From: Symsagittifera roscoffensis
Lineage: Eukaryota > Xenacoelomorpha > Acoela > Convolutidae
Direction of reading: 5' to 3'
Assembly: GCF_963678635.1 (NCBI RefSeq)
Contig: NC_087064.1
Span: forward strand, 21,006,509 to 21,066,508
Length of the DNA stretch: 60,000 nt
The notes under the pieces were generated by a model. It was not told where the DNA came from. It saw only the letters and a program-made list of their open reading frames with translations, and ran no database searches. Of the stretch, positions 12,701-24,700 are shown one piece after another. Positions within the stretch are counted from its first letter, which is position 1, and each line of letters opens with the position of its first letter. Made by a program: the position numbers and the translations under genes.

Positions 12701-15700
12701 ATAACATTTTCAAAGTAGCTATCCAAAAGTAAAACTTTAGTAATTAATTAGTTACCTAGAAAATTAAATCTAAATCATTATGCATAAAGTAAGTGAGGTT
12801 TCGCTTTTCTAGTGACGACTCTGGAGCAAAGATAACGGTTTATTTTAAATCCAAAATGCACAAAATTTCTTTTCTTGTTTCAAATTATCAAAATGAATTC
12901 TTCAAATCTTTTGAGTCTGCTGGATTAGGTCGTGCCTACTTGAGTGAGAGTGTGGAGTTGCTAAGTGAGATGCAGGCCGCCATGCAGTCCGAGCCCAAAG
13001 ACTCCCTCACCAGAGAGATGCTCCTCGGATCACTGCAGAAACTCAGTCTCAAGTTAGCCATTTGAAGCTCTGAACTATTTAAACACCTGTCTAAATTTTA
13101 AATAGCCTTTGGAGGGTAATATATTTCAGTATAGATACTTTTTCATACACAAAAGTGGTGTTCGACCTTGAGCTTATCTAGAAATTTGGAAAAATTCACA
13201 AGTTACACTTGTGATAGGTTCATTAACAAAAAAAATGTAGTCAATGGGTTCATCTCCTTTAATAGTTACCCGTTCATTTCGAAGTTTATTTTTATCTTGA
13301 TTGTAAATGTGCCACCTCCGATTTCGTGTAACTTCATTTTTTCACGTGTTTTTGTCACATAAAAGGTTTAATTGCCGCTCGAGATTTCGCCGTTAATCAT
13401 ATTGCGTTTTTGAAGGGCAAATTTGATGCTTAAGGGAGAGGTTTTCCTCAGAATGAATTTTTTCTGGACTAATCGTGAAATGAAAATTTTGATAGATCCA
13501 GTTTATTAGATTTAGTTTTTTTTTCGTTCTAGTGACTTTCGTCCCTTTTTGTCGGCTAGCTTGTCATGCTCTGTTTGTGATGTTTCGAAATTATACTCTC
13601 ACCCGCCACCTCACAAGCCTCAATTTTGTTGTTCAATGTTCATTTTTCTCTCCAAATGGTGCGAAAAAACTTGATTGACTTCTAGTTTCAAAAATGGTTT
13701 TTAGCTTTCAGATTTCTTTATGAAATACAAAAGTTTCAAGGAATAATGATCTTCGCAATAATGATTTTCGTAATAATGATTCAAATAAAAAATAATTGTT
13801 AATTTTAAAAGGGGCTCTTCCGTTTAGGCACGGTCGTGCACAAGCTGGATAGGGCCCATACCAGCATTATATAAATACATCAATAAACAATATTGCAGGA
13901 ATTAAGTCAAGTCAGCATTTAATGCATTGTCATTAAAGGTATTTACTTCAACCGTCCCTCCTCTACAACAGCACTAATTGAATTGTCTTTGAATTGCGAC
14001 TTACGCAGTGATCTGCAACCCCGTATACAAAGGATAGCGCTCCTGAGCAGCGCGAAGCTTATCTTAGTTCTTATATAGTTTATTGTTTCTGCGTAGCTTT
14101 CATGCCTTTTTTCACTAAGTTTTTCAGCTATGCGCTGCATTGTCCGAGTAGCTGCTGGTGTGGCACCACCAGTGTAGCCAAAAATGAGCGGGCAGAAGCT
14201 GCTCTGTTCGACTTGTAGAACTCTCTGTTGGTATTTTGAGTTTTTTAGTGATTCGTGGTACTTATAGGCGTCTTTCAGTAGTCTTCGTGAAGTTTTTGCG
14301 TGCGGGTTGAAGACTTTGACATCAATGAAGGTTCGGGTCTAAAGATTGACCACATGCACATGTGAGTGGAATGTTGGTCGGTTTCCATCCATATCTGAGA
14401 GAAAATCCATCCCGGAATTCGGATTTATTCAGGTTAAAATTATATCTGCTAAGAGGCAGTGCATTTAACCAGTTTGAGGCTACTTTTTCGGAGGCCAGCT
14501 CAAGTGCGTATTTTTCATCGTCGCTCAAGTTGTTCAAAATGTTAGTTCTCTTTTGGTTTGTTCTTTCAGTTTTAAGTGTATGTGTCTAGGACTGACGATA
14601 TTTTAATTGACCATTCTAAAAAATTCATAGTCAGAAGGTAGCTTGATATTTAGACCACTCTTTTTCAGTGGCAAAGAAGCGATGTCTCTAAATTGATGGC
14701 TGATATTATCTTCACCAATTAAATTTGGAATGAGGTTTTCCTGCAGTATCTTCTTCGTGTTTCAAATTGGACTATTTTAATCAAAAAATAGCTTTATCAG
14801 CTTTAAAGGGACATTCTTTTTGTTTGAAATGCGAATGTTGAAATTTTTCAAAAAAAAAATCAATTATTGTTTTCTTTCAAGTTCAAAGACACTTTCCAAC
14901 TGTCTGTTGGCTATGTTTGCGATGTACAGCTTCGCCTCTGTGTAAGAAATTGTTTCTAAAATTTTATTTAGTGCACTTTTTTAAGAGTAGTGAACGTAGT
15001 GAGTACTCTTATATAGGTCTTAGTGATTTTTTTGATTTTGCTTCTATTAGTTGTGATTTGGACTGCAATGAAAAAGTTCATTCATGCAATCAAAAGACTA
15101 TATTTTCGTTTTAAAGAGACATCAATTTGTTTTTTGCGTAATAAAAGAAACGAAATTTTTTGTCGTGAAATTTCCACTCACGTTAATGTTTTCTTCTCTC
15201 CGCCATTGTTGGATAATTCCTTCCGCGTTTTTACACAAGCGAAGCGTAGTGTGTTTTTTTGAAGACTTTTTTCTAATCTAAGTCGCAAATAAAAGTGCTT
15301 ATTTGGTGGCAATTTTGGTATATTTCAATTTAAGTTTATTTGAGCATTATAAAAGTTTATTGCCTTATTATGCTGCTTTATTTTAGGCTAGTGTCATATC
15401 GTGTTTGAAAAAAAACCTTTATAATAAAAATGTATGGTTTTTAATGTTTTTTTTTGCGACGCTTTGGAAAATTTTAAGCACTTTTCGCAAACTTTTCATT
15501 TTTCTTAAAAACTACTGTACCGATTTTCAAAAAAAAAAGTGGAGACCAATTGGAAAACCGGCTGCTCTTTTATGTGCCTGTATATTTTGCTAGTCTCTTC
15601 ATTTTTGGTGAATTTTTTAAACTTGGATTTTTCTCAGAGACTACCCTGTCAAATCGGAGATTAATGGTTTAACCGAAAAAAAATCAGTTATGCGCATCTT

Positions 15701-18700
15701 ACGTGCGCAGGTTGATATAATCTACGTTTTGAAAAAATGGCTGGAGAAAATTTCCTTTTTTTTAAATATTGCCAATTTTTTAGAAAGTTATGCCAGTTTT
15801 TCAAAAACTAACATGCTGATTCTGAGTTTCCCTACCTAATCTATTTTAATCTGATTTTTTTTCTAGAAAAGCTGATATGTTCTTCGGAAAAATTCCTTTT
15901 GAAGTCTTTCGTTTTTTTAAAAGAAATTTCGTCACTTTTCGTTGGCTACTCCTTGGAGTTACTAGAGAAATTTTTATAGATTCAGGAATTTAGTCAATTT
16001 TTTTTTAAAAAAAGTTTTGATAGATTTTTAGAATCTTTCTCTTTTTTTTTTCGAAAACTGCGCAGCCAAATCTGAAATAAAGACTTCAATTGAAAGATCG
16101 AGTTGTAGTTTTTTCCTTAGAATAAGTGGTTAATCCCCTACATAAGCAGAAAAGCACTAGGGTTTAGCAGAGAAGCACGTGGCGCAGATCCGAGGACTTG
16201 ATACTCCTAGTCATTAGGTCGGATATTGAACTCCGGACAATTTGATCGAATCTGCAGCTGCTTTATTGTTTGCTAGTTTAAATGAAATTACAAGCCACCG
16301 AGGAGTAGATGTGAGAACGTGATACTAGTATTCTTAGCAATTTTTTTTCAAGGTGTATTTTTAATCTTCTCCTTATTTCATTTTGCCTGTTTAGAGCTCT
16401 TTTTTGCATTTTCCTCGCTTGTTTCAAAACAAGTTACCGGTTTCCTTGAGATCATTGACCTAATTGCAACTTTCTGTTGCTATGTTTTCTATCCGTAACT
16501 GATCATTTAGAGACACTTGGAAACGGTCACTGCAAAAAATCTATACCGTAGTTGTTCAATCAGTTAAGCATATTTTGTTTCTATGTAGACCGGGATTTGG
16601 CGGAGGTGCAGATGGGGGGATGGACATGCCGACAGTTGTGTTGTATCCTGGCCTAGACTATTCTCTAGTGAAAGAAGACATCACTTATGCAGAGAACAGA
16701 GAAAGATGTCTGCTGCTGCAAGCACTTAGATGGGTATGATCTAAACATAAGGATCAGTTTGCTTGTAGCTTAGTCGAATTTAAATTCAAGTGGAAAAAAT
16801 TCAAAAAATTTATTGAATTTATTCATATACTAATGAGGCCTGATTTTAATAAATATAAACTTCAATTTTCATGGATCAGTTATGAATCTTGATTATCCAG
16901 AAAACCTTTGCTGTAGTTTTCCATGAAATTCAAAAGTTAAAAGCTCGATCAGTTTAATATTTGTTTTGCAGCGCCTCACTAAATCAGTTCCTGGTGAACA
17001 AAGAGATGACGTAGTTTCCAACTACATCTCCAATGACCTTTTGGCCTGCAGGTCAACACCGGTCATTAAACAGCCGAAGGGCCAAGGACCGACAACCAAT
17101 GGGGTCAACTCAAATGGAGTGGAACACGAAAGCGAAACGTACAGGTCCGCTATCTTCCAGCTTCTCAAGAGTGGCACAATGTCAGCACAATACCTCGCAA
17201 GACTGATAAATGGAATCGCAAGCATCCGAAACGGTAAGTTACTTTGCCTTGAAAACCATATGAAACAAAAAGATTGAATGTACACATAATCTACGGAATT
17301 TAATACTATTCTCGATATAAATTAGAATGCTTGATAAAGGTGTTAATAATCTATAACTAGAGTTGATTGAAATTGTTTTTGCTTGAGAGCCCAAAAATAG
17401 ATAACTGAGCTATGTCGAAATTACGTTCTGAATCATCTTAACATTCTTATTTTTTACAGACAATAACATTTTCAAAGTAGCTATCCAAAAGTAAAACTTT
17501 AGTAATTAATTAGTTACCTAGAAAATTAAATCTAAATCATTATGCATAAAGTAAGTGAGGTTTCGCTTTTCTAGTGACGACTCTGGAGCAAAGATAACGG
17601 TTTATTTTAAATCCAAAATGAACAAAATTTCTTTTCTTGTTTCAAATTATCAAAATGAATTCTTCAAATCTTTTGAGTCTGCTGGATTAGGTCGTGCCTA
17701 CTTGAGTGAGAGTGTGGAGTTGCTAAGTGAGATGCAGGCCGCCATGCAGTCCGAGCCCAAAGACTCCCTCACCAGAGAGATGCTCCTCGGATCACTGCAG
17801 AAACTCAGTCTCAAGTTAGCCATTTGAAGCTCTGAACTATTTAAACACCTGTCTAAATTTTAAATAGCCTTTGGAGGGTAATATATTTCAGTATAGATAC
17901 TTTTTCATACACAAAAGTGGTGTTCGACCTTGAGCTTATCTAGAAATTTGGAAAAATTCACAAGTTACACTTGTGATAGGATCATTAACAAAAAAAATGT
18001 AGTCAATGGGTTCATCTCCTTTAATAGTTACCCGTTCATTTCGAAGTTTATTTTTATCTTGATTGTAAATGTGCCACCTCCGATTTCGTGTAACTTCATT
18101 TCTTCACGTGTTTTTGTCACATAAAAGGTTTAATTGCCGCTCGAGATTTCGCCGTTAATCATATTGCGTTTTTGAAGGGCAAATTTGATGCTTAAGGGAG
18201 AGGTTTTCCTCAGAATGAATTTTTTCTGGACTAATCGTGAAATGAAAATTTTGATAGATCCAGTTTATTAGATTTAGTTTTTTTTTCGTTCTAGTGACTT
18301 TCGTCCCTTTTTGTCGGCTAGCTTGTCATGCTCTGTTTGTGATGTTTCGAAATTATACTCTCACCCGCCACCTCACAAGCCTCAATTTTGTTGTTCAATG
18401 TTCATTTTTCTCTCCAAATGGTGCGAAAAAACTTGATTGACTTCTAGTTTCAAAAATGGTTTTTAGCTTTCAGATTTCTTTATGAAATACAAAAGTTTCA
18501 AGGAATAATGATCTTCGCAATAATGATTTTCGTAATAATGATTCAAATAAAAAATAATTGTTAATTTTAAAAGGGGCTCTTCCGTTTAGGTACGGTCGTG
18601 CACAAGCTGGATAGGGCCCATACCAGCATTATATAAATACATCAATAAACAATATTGCAGGAATTAAGTCAAGTCAGCATTTAATGCATTGTCATTAAAG

Positions 18701-21700
18701 GTATTTACTTCAACCGTCCCTCCTCTACAACAGCACTAATTGAATTGTCTTTGAATTGCGACTTACGCAGTGATCTGCAACCCCGTATACAAAGGATAGC
18801 GCTCCTGAGCAGCGCGAAGCTTATCTTAGTTCTTATATAGTTTATTGTTTCTGCGTAGCTTTCATGCCTTTTTTCACTAAGTTTTTCAGCTATGCGCTGC
18901 ATTGTCCGAGTAGCTGCTGGTGTGGCACCACCAGTGTAGCCAAAAATGAGCGGGCAGAAGCTGCTCTGTTCGACTTGTAGAACTCTCTGTTGGTATTTTG
19001 AGTTTTTTAGTGATTCGTGGTACTTATAGGCGTCTTTCAGTAGTCTTCGTGAAGTTTTTGCGTGCGGGTTGAAGACTTTGACATCAATGAAGGTTCGGGT
19101 CTAAAGATTGACCACATGCACATGTGAGTGGAATGTTGGTCGGTTTCCATCCATATCTGAGAGAAAATCCATCCCGGAATTCGGATTTATTCAGGTTAAA
19201 ATTATATCTGCTAAGAGGCAGTGCATTTAACCAGTTTGAGGCTACTTTTTCGGAGGCCAGCTCAAGTGCGTATTTTTCATCGTCGCTCAAGTTGTTCAAA
19301 ATGTTAGTTCTCTTTTGGTTTGTTCTTTCAGTTTTAAGTGTATGTGTCTAGGACTGACGATATTTTAATTGACCATTCTAAAAAATTCATAGTCAGAAGG
19401 TAGCTTGATATTTAGACCACTCTTTTTCAGTGGCAAAGAAGCGATGTCTCTAAATTGATGGCTGATATTATCTTCACCAATTAAATTTGGAATGAGGTTT
19501 TCCTGCAGTATCTTCTTCGTGTTTCAAATTGGACTATTTTAATCAAAAAATAGCTTTATCAGCTTTAAAGGGACATTCTTTTTGTTTGAAATGCGAATGT
19601 TGAAATTTTTCAAAAAAAAAATCAATTATTGTTTTCTTTCAAGTTCAAAGACACTTTCCAACTGTCTGTTGGCTATGTTTGCGATGTACAGCTTCGCCTC
19701 TGTGTAAGAAATTGTTTCTAAAATTTTATTTAGTGCACTTTTTTAAGAGTAGTGAACGTAGTGAGTACTCTTATATAGGTCTTAGTGATTTTTTTTGATT
19801 TTGCTTCTATTAGTTGTGATTTGGACTGCAATGAAAAAGTTCATTCATGCAATCAAAAGACTATATTTTCGTTTTAAAGAGACATCAATTTGTTTTTTGC
19901 GTAATAAAAGAAACGAAATTTTTTGTCGTGAAATTTCCACTCACGTTAATGTTTTCTTCTCTCCGCCATTGTTGGATAATTCCTTCCGCGTTTTTACACA
20001 AGCGAAGCGTAGTGTGTTTTTTTGAAGACTTTTTTCTAATCTAAGTCGCAAATAAAAGTGCTTATTTGGTGGCAATTTTGGTATATTTCAATTTAAGTTT
20101 ATTTGAGCATTATAAAAGTTTATTGCCTTATTATGCTGCTTTATTTTAGGCTAGTGTCATATCGTGTTTGAAAAAAAACCTTTATAATAAAAATGTATGG
20201 TTTTTAATGTTTTTTTTTTGCGACGCTTTGGAAAATTTTAAGCACTTTTCGCAAACTTTTCATTTTTCTTAAAAACTACTGTACCGATTTTCAAAAAAAA
20301 AAGTGGAGACCAATTGGAAAACCGGCTGCTCTTTTATGTGCCTGTATATTTTGCTAGTCTCTTCATTTTTGGTGAATTTTTTAAACTTGGATTTTTCTCA
20401 GAGACTACCCTGTCAAATCGGAGATTAATGGTTTAACCGAAAAAAAATCAGTTATGCGCATCTTACGTGCGCAGGTTGATATAATCTACGTTTTGAAAAA
20501 ATGGCTGGAGAAAATTTCCTTTTTTTTTAAATATTGCCAATTTTTTAGAAAGTTATGCCAGTTTTTCAAAAACTAACATGCTGATTCTGAGTTTCCCTAC
20601 CTAATCTATTTTAATCTGATTTTTTTTCTAGAAAAGCTGATATGTTCTTCGGAAAAATTCCTTTTGAAGTCTTTCGTTTTTTTAAAAGAAATTTCGTCAC
20701 TTTTCGTTGGCTATTCCTTGGAGTTACTAGAGAAATTTTTATAGATTCAGGAATTTAGTCAATTTTTTTTTTAAAAAAGTTTTGATAGATTTTTAGAATC
20801 TTTCTCTTTTTTTTTTCGAAAACTGCGCAGCCAAATCTGAAATAAAGACTTCAATTGAAAGATCGAGTTGTAGTTTTTTCCTTAGAATAAGTGGTTAATC
20901 CCCTACATAAGCAGAAAAGCACTAGGGTTTAGCAGAGAAGCACGTGGCGCAGATCCGAGGACTTGATACTCCTAGTCATTAGGTCGGATATTGAACTCCG
21001 GACAATTTGATCGAATCTGCAGCTGCTTTATTGTTTGCTAGTTTAAATGAAATTACAAGCCACCGAGGAGTAGATGTGAGAACGTGATACTAGTATTCTT
21101 AGCAATTTTTTTTCAATGTGTATTTTTAATCTTCTCCTTATTTCATTTTGCCTGTTTAGAGCTCTTTTTTGCATTTTCCTCGCTTGTTTGCGAAGCACAG
21201 CTTCGCCTCTGTCAAAACGCAGCTTGAGTACACTTATTAAGAATCGTTGAGCGTAGTTCAGTCTCTCGTATAGGTCGTGCTGATTTTTTTTCAGGATTCG
21301 TAGCTGATTTTTTCGCAGTTAATTTGTTCAGGCTCAAAATTTTTCGAGGTTTGTTTTATGAATTCTTTTTCAGTTCAGTTCATTTCACAAACTTTCTCAG
21401 AAAATCTCAAAACCTCAAAAAATAGATGACCATAAAGCTCTTTGAATTTCTAGAATAATTTATGATTGACACTTTTTTGATAAAATTAACCCAATTTGGA
21501 GCAATCGCTGGGAAATTTTGTAATAAATTCCATTTTCGAAATTAGAAGTAACACTTTTCTTTTTTTTTTGAAATTATATCGGTGTTCTGAACTTTCTATA
21601 CTATTTGGACAGCTACCAGCCGTTTTTGGTAATTATCATGTGATTACACAGGGGCGGATCTAGGATTTTCTCGAGGGGGGGGCGGATTTTCAAAAAAATT

Positions 21701-24700
21701 TCCAAAATTTTGACGACCTTTTTTTTTTTTTTAAGTCGACCAAATAGGCTTTTCGAGCTCTCCCAAAGCACCAAAGCAGTGTCTTGCCCCTATTTTAGCA
21801 AAATTATTTGCGCCGCAGGCAAATTTTTGAAAAAACAGTCAAAAAAGCCGTTTTTGGGCACTTTTTGAAAAATTTTGACAAAAAAATCGCGTTTTTTTGG
21901 CGCGCGCTCCCCCTCAAAGTTAGTATGTATTGGCGCCAAAGGCGCCTTTAGAAAAATTTTAGGGTCGGTCGGCCAAAAATGGATTTCTGAAAAAGTATCA
22001 AAGGCCCTGTGATTACATGTTTTGTGCAGACGTTCTCTGCAGACTGCGATGATAGGGAGTGGGGTGGTAGAGTGGCTGACTGAGGAACTGCAGGACTTCG
22101 ACTCTTTGTCCGACTATTCTTTGGAGTACAGTGTCGCTCTCCTCATGAACCTCTGTCTGCGCACCAAGGGTAATTGAATTTCATCATTCTCAATAGCGTA
22201 TTACAAAAAAATTATCATTGTACATATGAAAAACGCAATCGTAAAATAACTGTTAATCTTACGTTTTTATAACTTAGCATTATAACTACTACTCATTTTA
22301 GTGCAATTTCTGGTACAAATCAGTGTTTTTGTTTGACTATTTTGTTTCCAGTTTAAGGAGAGTTTGGCGTCTTAAAATCTTAAAGAATTTAATCATTTAA
22401 GTTTAAATGTGCTTCACGAGTGTTTGATCATTTTGCTTGATTTAGCCATTAAGTGTTTTTCTTGAGTTGAATTTTGCGATAAAAACAATCTCATGAGTAA
22501 GCTCTTTAGGAAAGCTACGCTGCAGTGGTTTCCCCTCGAAGATATTAAGTGCACTGAGTGACCTGCTGGGCCATGACTACCATGACATCAGGCCATACAT
22601 CAATGGCACCCTCTACAGCATCCTATGTGTGCCTGAAGTGAAACACGAAGCCAAATCAATGGTTAGATTTGAGATTTGAATCATCTTCTTCAGGAATTTG
22701 TTGCTCTGCGATTAAACTCTTTTGTCTTAGAGAATTTGAAAATTGGATTTGAAGATGTTCCTATCATAAGGAAAATCCATTCCTTTGGTCTCAAAATTTT
22801 CACACCTCAAATATTTCGCCCCTTTAAATAATACAGTTGCGCATGTATTTCACACACATAGACCGCCAATTAATATGGGGCGGTATGCGTCCTAATTTAA
22901 AGATAGTTAAAACACGTGCATCGAGTTTTTACAACAGAATGTTACCAAAAGTTTATACTTCGATGGAAAATTTGCAGTTTTAATTGCTGTAAATTTGCCG
23001 GTTTGACCCGATTGAAGCCTTAAAATGCGTGTTAAAGGGTCTAGAGGATATCATGAAGCAGTACAAGTCGAATGACAATCCAGAGATGAACAGACAGATA
23101 GACTTCATCATCCGCCAACTGAATTCGGAGGAGAAACCGAAGGATCCCGAGGACTCTGATGACGAGCAGGAGGACGACGATGAAGAGGAGGCAAGTTTCA
23201 ATTCCGTCATCTGGGAATGTATTGACACAAGCGAAGCGTAGTGTCTTATTACGAAGAATTTTTTTCTAACCTAAGTCGCAAGTAAAAGTGCTCATTTGGT
23301 GGCACTTTTGGTATATTTCAATTTAATCATATTTCAGCTTATTTAAACATAACCAATTTTTGGCTAGTGTTAGGTCCGGTTTGAAAAATATATATTATGA
23401 AAATGTATGGGATTTGTTGTTTGAGAAGTTTCAATTTTTCTCAAAAGTTACTGTACCGATTTTCTGAAAAATAGTACCAATGGCAAAACTGGCTGCTCTT
23501 CTGTGTGCCTGCATGTTTTGCTAATATCTTTTCATTTTACCTCACGTTCTACAGCCTTCAAAACTTTCAGTAGGGGGATTTTTGGCCTAATTGTTTTAAG
23601 TTCTTACATTTTCTCAAATTTCAAATGCACAAATCTAAGATGAATGTTTTAATCAAAAGAACATATTATGGGGATCTCCTCTTTTCAAGCGGCTATGTCC
23701 TAAATTTGGTTTAAAAAGTTATTTCTCGAAAACTACTCTGCCAAATCTGAGATTAAGAGTTTAACCGGAATAAAAAAATCAGTTATGCGAATCTTACCTG
23801 CGCAAACGGCTATGCCCTGCGTTTTGAAAAAAGGCCTCAGAAAATGTCCAATTTTTGAAATTTTGCCCGTTTTGGGAAAGCCCGTTTGTGGATACCCTGT
23901 CTTTTTTTTGTAGAGAAGCTGATATGGACTTCGGAAAAATTCCTTTTAAAATTTTTACCATTTTTCTACAACTTTCGTCACTATTCTCGAAAACTACTTG
24001 CTAAATCTGATGTTAAGGGTTCAATCTAACAAATCAAGGTGACGAGATCTTCAATCTGAAAATACTATTGTGGAAAGCAGAGGCTTTTATTATGCTTTTG
24101 TAGAGATAAGTTTATGTATTTAGGAAAAGTCAATTTTTTGATCGGTTTTGGATCTTTTTCATTTTTTTCAAACCACGCAACCAAATCTGAGACAAGGACT
24201 TCAATTGAAAGAACGAGTAAGATTTTGTTCCTTTAAACAAGCGGTTAATCCCCTGCTTAAGCAGAGAAACACTAGGGTTTAGCGTAAAGTCTACTTCTTT
24301 GAAATTTTCAAAATTACGCATTTCCGTATCAGTACCAATTATGATTAAAAATATTAGAACAGTTAGATAATTTGCGTTAATTGACTCTTTTTTAACTCTC
24401 TGTTGGCTATCTTCTAAAGATTTGGTGTCGTTTTGTGTATTAGGAAGAGGGCGATGCGATGGAGGCTGACCTGGACAAGGACGAGATCGTGAGGGCGGCT
24501 GGAAGTGAACTGGCGGGGGAGAAATTGCTCACTCACAAATACCTTTCCCCACAGGCAAAACAGTCGGTCAGTTATTATTAAGTCAACAATCACAGCAATG
24601 ATAGCCGGCTGCTGCTGAAATAGCACTGATTGTTCCGACTATAATGCTTAGGTAAAGAGAGTAAAGAAATCCAAATTACGTGAAAAAACTAAAAAAAAGT

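Larger units (their letters stand above)
11668..16420 (+). repeat. Tandem segmental duplication inside ARMC9, copy 1
   Basis: This 4753-bp unit is followed directly by a nearly identical copy at 16421-21185. It carries exons 10-12 and intronic transposon debris. By eye I find about six substitutions, one 9-bp insertion and a few homopolymer length changes between the copies. Parental breakpoints share the 4-bp word GTTT. Confidence 0.95.
16421..21185 (+). repeat. Tandem segmental duplication inside ARMC9, copy 2
   Basis: Second copy, 4765 bp, abutting copy 1 head to tail. Compared with copy 1 it has a 9-bp insertion near 16800 (itself a local slip duplication) and scattered single-base changes such as near 17630, 17981, 18106, 18590, 20714 and 21117. 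All are in intron sequence. Confidence 0.95.

Noticed and set aside
11668-21185. LTR pair or segmental repeat caused by a transposon
   Set aside because: The 4.75-kb copies contain host exons and introns, have no TG...CA ends or target duplication, and abut directly, so a tandem duplication fits better.
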